Shown piece by piece: positions 47,316-59,000 of a stretch of 64,000 nucleotides of DNA. A program made the position numbers and the translations under genes. Positions within the stretch are counted from its first letter, which is position 1. Each line of letters starts with the position of its first letter. The stretch is from Chrysaora quinquecirrha (Eukaryota; Cnidaria; Scyphozoa; Semaeostomeae; Pelagiidae): contig JACTAT010000043.1 in NCBI GenBank assembly GCA_014526335.1, positions 794,812 to 858,811 of the forward strand, given 5' to 3'. Below the pieces are notes generated by a model, which searched no databases, had not been told where the DNA came from, and saw only the letters and a program-made list of their open reading frames with translations.

Positions 47316-50093
47316 CTAGATACCATTAAGCATTTCATAGACGGTTTGAAATGTACATCGATCCATCTCATCTTTGATTTCGAAAAATGCATCGTCGGCA
47401 AGTTTTCTCTGCACTCTGTCTTCTGTGATAATTAATTCTCCAAATAAATAAACGCCCATACCCTAAACACATGAAAAGGATACACCTACTGCAAGATTCA
47501 CCCTACCTTGCTTGCTTAAATTGGCGCCCTAGGCAATATATTATCTACAAATGGAAATATCATCTACAACTACTACATCTACATAGGTTAAGCAGCAACC
47601 CTCGACTGATGACATATGATTGGTCACTGTATGTACAGACGTTTGACAAAATCTGATTAAAATGCCAGCATGTTGGGTGGTCAAAAGACTATGCTATTTT
47701 ACATGCAAGGTGCAGGAAACAATTTATAATGTTTATTGCTTGCACACAAGTTCTACCCGTAGAAGTTGTACTAATTAAAGGGTTGTCACGAAAGGCAAGA
47801 CTTAACCTTTTGGTCCAAAGAACAAAAAAAAAACTCGTAGCTAACAAGTCGTCAAAATAGGGCGGTAAAATTTTACCGCAGGCGCAAAACTGTTGTCCCT
47901 CATGCAACTTCCTAATGAAGCACTTAAGAAGCAACGAAAATACCTTTCGAGATTTCATAATACCGTGCCGAAGGACAACACACAGAATACCAATTTTCAG
48001 GCATATTAGGGCGTAAGAATGTTATTTCTGAGATCTAGGAAGTAAGAGTCCTTTACCTGGTCATCGACAAGAAAGCGTCGAACTTGTTCATAGGCCCTGC
48101 TGTATCTAACAAAATATAAATGCATTTGTGAATAGGGCATAAGAATGAAGGATAGACATTTTAGAATCAAATTCTCAAAAGAGAAAAGCATTTTAAAAAG
48201 CAAGATAACATTCTGGTATCAATTAGTTTTCTTAGATCCCTGCAAATACTTGACGCACGAAAATATACTACAATCCGCCATTGTTAAATATCATTCCATC
48301 AGTCCACTAAATCTGATTTCATTATAGCATTATGGCTATTGTTGTACAAGTCGGCAAAGCCTTTATATCGCCGAGCTCTGTGATCTAATAATGGATAAAG
48401 AATGTTCTGTCCGACCTGTCGACTAACATCGGTTAAACCAACATTTACAACAAGGATCACAGAGAAAAAAGCTAAAATGCTACTATAATCCCTCAGATTT
48501 AGAGTGACCGTGCTACCTCGGATGACAGCAGAGAACATCGAACAACTATACGATTAGCTATTTCGACACTTGCCAATCACCTAAAGTCTATTAACTATAA
48601 ACAGACAACCTCACAACTGAAGATCCAATATTTGCTTGAAAGCTTACAATAGAATATGCAAAATAGAATTAAAAAACGAAGGCAACCAGCTACAGGATTC
48701 CACACCTGCTTCCAAAAATGGAAATTTTGTACCCTGCTGTTCTGCAGACTGCACAATAAGGAAAGAAGGTGCTTTGTCTGTGTTATCATTATCTGCAAGA
48801 AGCTTACACCGACAATAATCTTTTCTTTGCAGCAGGGCACGAATAAATTGTTTCTCAATAGTACTAACTCATGCTATCGATTGTATTTCTAGGTTCATGG
48901 CATTAATGAAGAACGTAAACAATAGTTATACTTAATGATAAAGAAATAATGAAAATAGCGTCTATCTGACTGGTTAAAATATAGAGCTAGAATCTGACTG
49001 TTGGAGAATCCTGCAGTAAAAGCTGGCCTGTTCGCATTACATTCTTATATACTAAAGACGTGAAGCCAATCTGAAAAGCGTACACATGTGCCTTTTATAG
49101 GAAAGAAAAGAATTTACCTATGCTTGACAACTAATTCACACCATCTGTGACGAATCTTAAAAAAAAAAAATATTGTTTCATCGTAATGAAAGTCGAACTA
49201 TCCATGGCGGTGTTATTGAAGTAGGTGAAATAGACAAAGTTCTCTAAAACAGCAATGATAGAACGGTAAATTACAAAAATGAAATATGTATGTAAGTATT
49301 AAGAGGATATCGCCTGTTATAAGGAGGAGACGTCATTATATTGTCATGCTGGTATCAATGTTGTCCTGTAGTTGTGTCATATATGTCGCGTGATAAACTT
49401 TGTACCGTGTTACTATTGCATAGCTATCTGTCAATATGTAAATAATTTTTATCCTACAAGTTCAATACTTATTAGCTGGCTACAGTGTAGGTATCTCTGA
49501 GAACTACGTTTTAGAGTAATCTCGACCATTTTCGCTTTCAACTTGGTATTGCAAGAGCATCTGAAGAGCATTTGAATTTATTGTTGATGAACTATCAAAA
49601 ACCATGTTAGGGCTGGAATCCTATTACAATTAACGAGAAAAACATTTGCACAAATAATTGTTTCAAAATTTTTTTCTAAATTAGGAAGTCATAATAATTT
49701 TACAGCAACAATCACAAAGGGATTATTCTTGCGATTTTACACAATTATAAAAGCTTGCAACAAGCCTTGCCTAAATACAGTACAAGATGCCTTGCATTGA
49801 GGCAAATCTTAGTGGCTTGGAAATACCATTTGCAAAAGACATCCTCGTGCACATTTTCAACGTAGAGATTATTGGTAAACAGATCAATAGTGATCAAACA
49901 ACAGGAATCAAATTCGACTCCAGATATTTGCTACAATTACAATTTTACAAAAACTTCTGATTGAATACATATTACTTACCTCAGCATTGCATTTATCAAA
50001 ACCATAAACAGACTGCAATTCTGCAAGCGTTTGATTGGCAAAACAATCACGATCTAACAATTTTTCCAACAGCAAAATAAGCTGATTACCATT
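47316..50093 (-). CDS. AOPEP exons 12-15 and stop codon (C-terminal ARM-like helices)
   Basis: 50093-49980 encodes [18 protein letters not shown], matching 'DQLVLLLEHLL'. 49155-49118 (38 nt) encodes [12 protein letters not shown]. 48105-48057 encodes [16 protein letters not shown]. 47462-47316 encodes [18 protein letters not shown] and ends TVYEMLNGI followed by TAG. These match the leukotriene-A4-hydrolase-type C-terminal helices of the family in order. The protein ends within a few residues of the usual end. Confidence 0.94.
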
Positions 50094-53000
50094 CTTGAAA
50101 AAAATATAGATGAAAATATAATTTAAATCGCTTTGCCTAAAATGCATGACAACAGGAGAAGCTGACATTAAAACTCAAGGCTAAGACTAGAAAATGAACA
50201 AATGCCCGTGTTGTTGATATCTTTATAACATGGGTTTCTCGCAACGAAAGCTCCCGCAGGTAAGGTGGGCGATAAATTACTGCTTCGTCCTTTATTTTTA
50301 TACTTAAGAATAATGGCCTATAAGTAAATAGTAATACTTCAGAGCCAATAGACCCGGCTTAGTTTCAGCTGCACCAGTTAAGTTTTAACCAAGTACAATT
50401 TTCTATTCAGTTTGTAGCAAGATCTGGTATTGCGCATGGTAAGCATGATCGTAACCGATGAGAGTCGATAGTAATAACGAAAAAAAAATATATTCGATAC
50501 GGATATAAAAGGTATTGGTGCAGTTTAAAGTTAAGTCCTATACGCGGTAATTACATCACTACTGGACAATGCTCGATTCCAATTGGGTAGTACTTGAGAG
50601 AAAAACAACTCGGGTTATGTACATATAGCAAGAGAAAATAAGAGAACTCAGATAGTCTATCTTGTGCATAGTTCATTCCTAGGCAAAGTGACGTCATTAA
50701 CCACGCAAATTTCTATTTTTGTAACAAGACTCCTATAGGTGTATGTTGCGACTTGGTCCCGGAATAGATACTGAAGCACTTTACTTAGGATAAACCGGTA
50801 AGATATCAAAATACCCTGATATCAAACAGCAGTAATTTAAGATTCTTTTGAACCAATTGGTGAAATCTGTGCATCAAAAGAAACATCAATGTCGGGACGA
50901 CAAAATTATACAGTTGTTTTGTTACAAGATGCCCGGAAAACACTCAAAACATGCTTAAAAAGCATGCATCAAATTGGGCTAAAATGACAAGATTAAGCAA
51001 AACTATCTTGGTTCTATTATTTTATCTTGCATATAGTAAGAATGACACAGGTTACGTTAGAATATATGAAAGCGGAGATTCGACCAGAGATGAACAAATG
51101 GGTTAGAGACAGAAAAGCGGTGAATTTAGTAGAATGCTTGAGACTATATAGCATTGCTTTCCCTTGTGCGCTGCCAGCTTTGTAGCTTCCATACAATCAT
51201 AAAACATGTCAGACTCTAACTCACCAAGTGAAGTTGGAGGATCTGTTCTTTTGTATTCAACGAAGACATATCTGACAAAGTAAATATATTCGGACTTATC
51301 AAGGCTGTTTCTGACACTGTATTAGACATGATAGCCACCACTTATCATGACAAGCCTTTGAAATTTAGTTGGGCAACGTTTCGGAGAGATCCGTCTCCCA
51401 TCATGGGGCAATGTATCAAAAGGTGTGAAATGTCGGTTTCTTTCCTATTTATTGCAAAGTTCGCATAATTTTAACAATCAAAAGGTGTGAAAGCACCTAA
51501 AGTATCCACGAAAGATGACTATTTTAATTGAATTTCGGGATAAGCAAAGAAAGCCTAGATCATGATTTTGTCAGAAGGGCGAAAGTCACGTCCAAACTCA
51601 GACCGAAGGAGCCTCGTTATTTTTAAAACGTAAAAAGTTGAGACATCTGGTACCCGACAAGAACCACCATTGCTACAGTAGAACTAATTCGAAAGTCGAC
51701 AGTGTTTGAGTGTTAGTTGGAAATTGATAAGTTAAGGCTACAAACAAAACCAAAGGACAACTAGAGTACGATGGTTGATAAAATAAAGTTCAAAATACAA
51801 ATTGAAATATATATTTCGACGAAATACACAAAAACTATATATCAAATTAGCAACTGCAAATAAGTAACATCTGCTAAGAACAATTGAGCGCCATTAACTC
51901 GCACGTGCGTTACGTTGTATACATTAAATAAGAAATAGCAGAAATTCTATCATGGGAAGCCATAAAATATTAACGTTGGTTTCACCAAAAGAGCGTTTTT
52001 CAAACAGAAAGATACCTTTTCATTTATCTCTGAGATAAGTCTTCCGTTGCAATTAATGATTGATTCGTCCAGATGCTACGAGAAGAAATCTTAATTAATC
52101 AAGATAATTGATGATTTGCTATTTTACAAAACAATGCACACTTTTATGTAAAAATGAAGACTTCGATGTTACTGGTAGACTAATACGTACAGTATGACGA
52201 ATTTAACAGATAATTATTGATTCCAATAAAGCAGGTGTGAAAGGTTTAGAACAAAAACTCATTTAGCAATCATTAAACAGATGTTCCCAGGAATTCAAAA
52301 ATTTTAATTTAGTGCTACACTCCTGAAGTAAAGTAAAGCTGCCGTTTTTGAGTCTAATACTTGCCTGAAGCTACTCAGTCGACTTTACACTTTACCCCTG
52401 GTCTGGATGCATTAGCATATAGCAGGGTGCAACCACACACGGCGCTCATAACTACCGACCAGGTAACCATTTATACACCTGGGTGGAGAGAGGCACGTTT
52501 GTGTTAACAACTTGCCCAAGGTTATTATCTCTGCAACACGAGTGGAAAAACCGTGGCTCGAACCCACAACATTTTCGTTGAGTCCAGCACGCTAACCACT
52601 GCGCCACAGAGACCACTCCTCACAAAGTGACAGCAATACTTAAACTTATTGCAAGGCCTCAAATGTTTAATACATTTCTTTGCAATTTTTGCATACTGCA
52701 CCTGCAGCATAATATTCATGAAGCGTCAGTTCATTGCCGAAAAATCTTCTACGTCCTTTTCAAAAATTTATGATGACATGATATAGCGAAGTACACATCG
52801 GAGAACTACCATAATAGCCCTGTAATTTCATGCAACAGATATAGTACCACGATTCTGCTGTAAAAGATCAAAATTTGATGGCTCGCGAGACACATTGAAA
52901 AAGACTTATTACATAAAAAATTGTAAATTGCAAATAGATGTTGCTGTTATTAATCGCAGCAGCTCTAACTAATATGATTAATTACGACGATTCTGGAAGC

Positions 53001-56000
53001 CTTTATTTCATTTTATATCACTTTGTTTTTTATTCAATACAATTTCATAACTTTTTATCAATTATGTTTATTAATAATTATGGCATTATCTACAGTTCTA
53101 CAGCTCTACAGTTAATATAACTGATAACTCAACTCTAAATAATACCAAATTTAGGGCCTGATTATATGAGGCGGGCTAGCCCGGTAGACGGGCTGGCTCG
53201 TTTGCCGAGACAGAATTTTCGTTGGTATTACATGTGAAAGAGCTGTCTCGACAAACGGGCTGATTCGGATGTGCTGCCTGCGCATAACAGTTTGGCGCAT
53301 TCCTTGTGAATCGGCGGGAACTTTAGAAGTAAATGGCGCGGTACCATCGTGGAGGAAGTAAAACAGAGCTCACATATACTGTCAGCAGGTGCATTGTTCG
53401 AAGGCCCAAATAATTCTGGCTGCTCAGAATAATGTCTGCAGCTTAAAATTCTCCTCACTTCTTCGTACTGCCTGGGTTTGTCAGCGTTAAAATCAAAGTT
53501 ATTGAACTCCATGCTGGCTTTAAACTCCTTTAAGCAATGGAGCAATTTGCCGATCATCTCATTACTCCATCGAAACTTAGCTGTTCCTGTTGTTATCATG
53601 GACTTCTCTTCGGAGGCTTTTCCTTTAGAAGTAGTTGCAGAGGCTTTAGGATTCTTGGTTTTATCGGCCATTTTGATTCTATCATGCATGTGACTGATGC
53701 TCGTGAAAAGGAACTGCGCATGTTCCATCGTATATTTTTAGCCCGCTTGCCGGGCTGGCCCGGTTTGATGCTATTACATGGAAGTGAGCCAGCTCGCTTG
53801 GCGAGCCAGCCCGCTTGCTTCAAAGCGGGCCAGCCCGTTTGCCGGGCTGGCTCACTTCCATGTAATCGCATCTGACTTTTTGTATATACTAGACCGGGGA
53901 CGTGAGCTGGCCCGTTTGCCGAGCCAGCCCGTCTACCGGGCTAGCCCGCCTCATATAATCAGGCCCTTATACACTAACACCCAAGTCCTCTTCTTCTACT
54001 TTCCACCTGACGCCATCTACACATCACCCGGCACCAGTCAAACTGCGATCTCATCAAGCTCCAGCACTCACAATCATGTAGCTACCAAATTAAAAATCAC
54101 CGGATAAAACAAACAAATATTGGCAGAAATATATATCCTTTACGTCTTGGTCTTTCGTCGGTTTTCTGCACTACTATTTTACTTGATTTTTCTTTCGCTA
54201 CGAGAATCGCATAAGAAACCGACGAAGCGGAGTATATGATTCGTGTGCTTTGCTTCGTATCTACAAGTCAACCAATGCCATCGTACTGAGGCATCAGTGC
54301 TTCCTTACAATTTAGGGTGTATTTTTTAGGTCACATTCTGTTTTCAGCAGACGCCTTCTCTTCTCAGTAGACGTCGAAACGTATTTTTTTGGTATTGTCT
54401 TCTGAAAACGGCATGTTTAGAAGGCCTCCAAAACCTTCTGCCCCCGAAGTTGGAAGGTTTCGCAGACATCGCAAGGAATCTCGTTCTCGCTTTTAATGAA
54501 TAGTTTTAGACGAGAATGTTCTGATCAGCCTACCGTTTTCGGCAACCGTGTTTTTTTTGTACCGGAAACGTTTTCCTGCCAAGTCTACCGTTTTCGGAAT
54601 TTGAAAGTCTGCTGAAAACAGAAGGTTACCAAAAAATACGCCCTTAGTGATTAGTCATTAGGTGACATGACTTAGAAACTCATTAATTATTTCAAGATTA
54701 TCAGACACACGTTTGGCAAGCATGATTCTTCCAGCCATTCAGTTATAAGCTGTTTCCTGGTTTGCCTAGAAACGTAACAATTTTCTTTCATTACCTTGAA
54801 GAATGTACAAAATCTATATAAAGCTGAAGTTAAAGAGCAATCCTAGCTGTACCGTGAGCAAAGAGTTGACGGTCTATTGGTCATGGGTCCCAATTGCATC
54901 TCAATCAGGGGGGAACTCCCTTATATTATCTGACAGGCATGTATAAGGTCAAATTTTGTATGCTAAAACACCATGATAATGGGTGGGTCTAAAACCATAT
55001 CCATTAAAATGGTTATTTCTGGATGGAATTAATGAAAAATAGCAGGTTCAACGGGCATCGAATGTGAGTTGATTTGTAAAAGTTCGGAGGCCTGTCCATC
55101 CTTCTTGGATCTGTAAACAAGTATCAACGGTTTACGCTCCCTTTGGTAAATTTTCTCGGACGAAGGTTAACGCTCCCTTTGGTAAATTTTCTCGGACGAA
55201 GGTTAACGCTCCCTTTGGTAAATTTTCTCGGACGAAGGTTAACGCTTCCTTTGGTAAATTTTCTCGGACAAACGTTAACGATCCCTCTAGAAAACTTCTC
55301 GGACGAACGTTAACGCCCCCTCTGGTAAATTTTCTCGGACGAACGTTAACGCTCCCTCTGGTAAAATTTCTCGGACGAAGATTAACGCTCCCTTTGGTAA
55401 ATTTTCTCGGACGAAGGTTAACGCTCCCTTTGGTAAATTTTCTCGGACGAAGGTTAACGCTTCCTCTGGTAAAATTTCTCGGACGAAGATTAACGCTCCC
55501 TTTGGTAAATTTTCTCGGACGAACGTTAACGCTCCCTCTGGTAAAATTTCTCGGACGAAGATTAACGCTCCCTTTGGTAAATTTTCTCGGACGAAGGTTA
55601 ACGCTCCCTTTGGTAAATTTTCTCGGACGAAGGTTAACGCTCCCTCTGGTAAAATTTCTCGGACGAAGATTAACGCTCCCTTTGGTAAATTTTCTCGGAC
55701 GAACGTTAACGCTCCTTCTGGTAAATTTCTCGGACGAAGGTTAACGCTCCCTTTGGTAAATTTTCTTGGACGAAAGCTACAAGTTACAGCTATCTGAATG
55801 GAATCTTGAACTGTATTAGCAAAAAATTTTTGGTTGTTTGCAGAATTCTTGCACTTATTTAAACAGGCGAATTAGATATTCGTATTCTACTAGACGAAGT
55901 AAGCAGACACATTAACCAAACCAACGCAAATATGTTGATCTGAATAAACGGGAATTATTATGGATAATAGAAACTTAATGAAAGTTCGTGAGATTTTCCA

Positions 56001-59000
56001 TATTAACAGTGACTAGGAAACGCCAGAAAAAGGGTATAATTTGTCTATAAAGTATATAAAAAGTATATAATTTGTCTTTCGTTTTTTAATCAATCGAAAT
56101 TATATATAGGCAAATTATAGAAACAAATGTAACAGCTTATTAAGGTGGGGCCCTGGACAAACCAACTGAATATTTCACTGAACAGAACATAGTCCAAAAT
56201 TGAAGTTCAGTGAAAAATCCAGTTAATTTGGCCATCTTGTTCAATCACTGAACATTTTTCAGTGAATGTTTGATCGGAGTAAAAAATGTTTGGGGAACAA
56301 AATTTCATCAGTGAAATGGTTAGTTCATTTGCCTAGGGCTGCAAGAAGGAATTTCAGATCGGTCACAAAACTATTCAGAATTGGCGTTTTACTTCTTAGG
56401 AAAGCTAGGTCAAGTTTTCTTATTAGCGACCTATCAGTTTCCGGTAGAGATTTTAGAAAATATAAACACAGATGTACTTAAGAGGATGATAATGTAATGA
56501 GCCATGGGCTCTATTTTTTTGTATCTTTGTTACTTACTCAGGCAGCGCATACTCTGCAGTAAACATATCAAAAAACATCTACGACAAAAAGCATGCTTTG
56601 ACTAGCAATTATTTCAAATGGAAATAAAAATATGAAGAAAGACGTTAAAAATGAATGAAAATTATGAATTTTGTACTTGAGTCGTATTAATTACACTCAT
56701 TTTATTTATAAGAAACCGCTTTTTAGAAACTATAAATGCCTTTTTACTAAAAATCAAGAAACTCTTCTATACGAAAAGCTAAGCAACTATTTCCGCTATT
56801 AAATTCAGCATTCTATTTTACACGCTTTTTTTATAAGGAACCTACCTCAAGGCCTAGTTCTTAAAGTTCCTTATTTTTGGGCCTCTTTTGAGGCAATTGT
56901 AGCTCCAAAAGTTCCTTAATAGTTCCTTAATTTAACTGCACACACAGTGGTCTTAACAATGAAATAGAGACATTTGCATGAGTGTCCTACTTGAAATCAG
57001 TCTTAAAATGCATTGACTCTCTAAAATTGATGTCAGAATCACTTCAAAGAAAAGCATGCATTTAAATATCATTGTTCCGAAATATCAGCTGGCAAAAGTA
57101 ATCCCCAACGTCAGTTCTCTTGAATTTTTTTGCATTGCTCAAAACTTTACTACCTGGCATTTAGTAATATACGTAATCAATTTACCCGTCGCCTTAATTT
57201 ATAACATAATCTGAGTAGCAACCTTGATGATAAATCATATACGAATCAATGAGCGCGCGAGAAATATATTTGCGTCCAAACAAATAACGTCTTTGCAAGC
57301 AAATTGTTACCTTAAGATAATGAATCTGCGTCCATTTTCTTGATGGAATATGAATCATATTATTTGAACACTTGTCTGTATTATCATTGGTTGAGATATT
57401 CTTGCGAATAGCCTCCGCAGCTGCAAGGAAAGTAACAGTTTGATTTCATGAAAAAAGCCATGAAAAAAGCACCAAAACTATGTATTAGCAAAAAATTTTG
57501 GTTGTTTGCAGAATTCTTGCACTTATTTAAACAGGCGAATTAGATATTCGTATTCTACTAGACGAAGTAAGCAGACACATTAACCAAACCAACGCAAATA
57601 TGTTGATCTGAATAAACGGGAATTATTATGGATAATAGAAACTTAATGAAAGTTCGTGAGATTTTCCATATTAACAGTGACTAGGAAACGCCAGAAAAGG
57701 GTATAATTTGTCTATAAAGTATATAAAAAGTATATAATTTGTCTTTCGTTTTTAATCAATCGAAATTATATATAGGCAAATTATAGAAACAAATGTAACA
57801 GCTTATTAAGGTGGGGCCCTGGACAAACCAACTGAATATTTCACTGAACAGAACATAGTCCAAAATTGAAGTTCAGTGAAAAATCCAGTTAATTTGGCCA
57901 TCTTGTTCAATCACTGAACATTTTTCAGTGAATGTTTGATCGGAGTAAAAAATGTTTGGGGAACAAAATTTCATCAGTGAAATGGTTAGTTCATTTGCCT
58001 AGGGCTGCAAGAAGGAATTTCAGATCGGTCACAAAACTATTCTTTTACACGCTTTTTTTATAAAGAACCTACCTCACGGCCTAGTTCTTAAAGTTCCTTG
58101 TTTTTGGACCACTTTTGAGTCAATTGTAGTTCCAAAAGTTCTTTAAGAACTCCTTAATTTTAACTCAACATTCAATGTCATGACTATTATGCAGAGACAC
58201 TTGCTTGTAAGCGAGCCTTGGGAAAAGTCGAGGAAACATTTCATACATGCGCAACGTACAATTTATGTGATTTTGGACTGCAATTGAATGGAACCGGCTT
58301 CCCAATTCTTGATTGTTTGCAGTGATAAAAACATTCAACACTGAAAAGTAACTTAGTGATTTTCTTTTTAGTGGTATAAGGGGGGTATAAGTTCTTTAAA
58401 TTTTTGGGCCTTCTACATGTAGGTTCCTTATAAAGTGGTACAGAGAAATGGACAAGCATGCTCCATTTTTACACAAACCTAGTATCACTCCAGACATTCA
58501 CTAAAAATATAGATGTCTTATAGATGTCTTATACAGATTAAGAACATTTCAGGCTCAAAAAACCTAAGAACAGCCGGCCTCGATCAAAATTTCCTGGTTT
58601 TTATAAAAAAGAGTGTATTTCATGAAATTTTAGAATTATCGATTTCTAAGTCGAGAAGCAAGAAACGTTTACTATACCAATTGTGCTTAAAGTTAAGAAA
58701 CCATTATGTAATAATAATAGGTACCTCTGAATTCACTAGGCATTCACGGAATCTTTGGACATACTTGAAGAGAAAGCGATCAAATTCATCTGTGCCAACC
58801 ATGTTTGCTAAATGGCACAGAAGGAAATATCCCTGCAAAGGAATGCTTTGCTTTATAATAAAGCTTTCATGGAAGGAAAACGCTTGTCGAAGGCCTTGTA
58901 TACCATAACTACTACTTTGGCAGCAGCCAACAAACAGCCGCAACTGCCAGAAAACCCGGAGGTACTTCATTGTTCAAAAACTAAATCTTCCGTCCAAGTT

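Larger units (their letters stand above)
55813..57480. repeat. tandem duplication, left copy
   Basis: It starts at gtattagcaaaaa and abuts the right copy. Shared blocks: 55813-56374 matches 57481-58042, and about 56990-57440 matches about 59415-59760. This copy keeps AOPEP exon 7 (56538-56578) and the spare exon 5, but lacks the exon 6 region; its MITE is cut off at about 56985. Confidence 0.85.

Noticed and set aside
55394..55744. 116-codon ORF with a 12-residue repeat
   Set aside because: Product of the 36-bp minisatellite, with no start context or exon borders.
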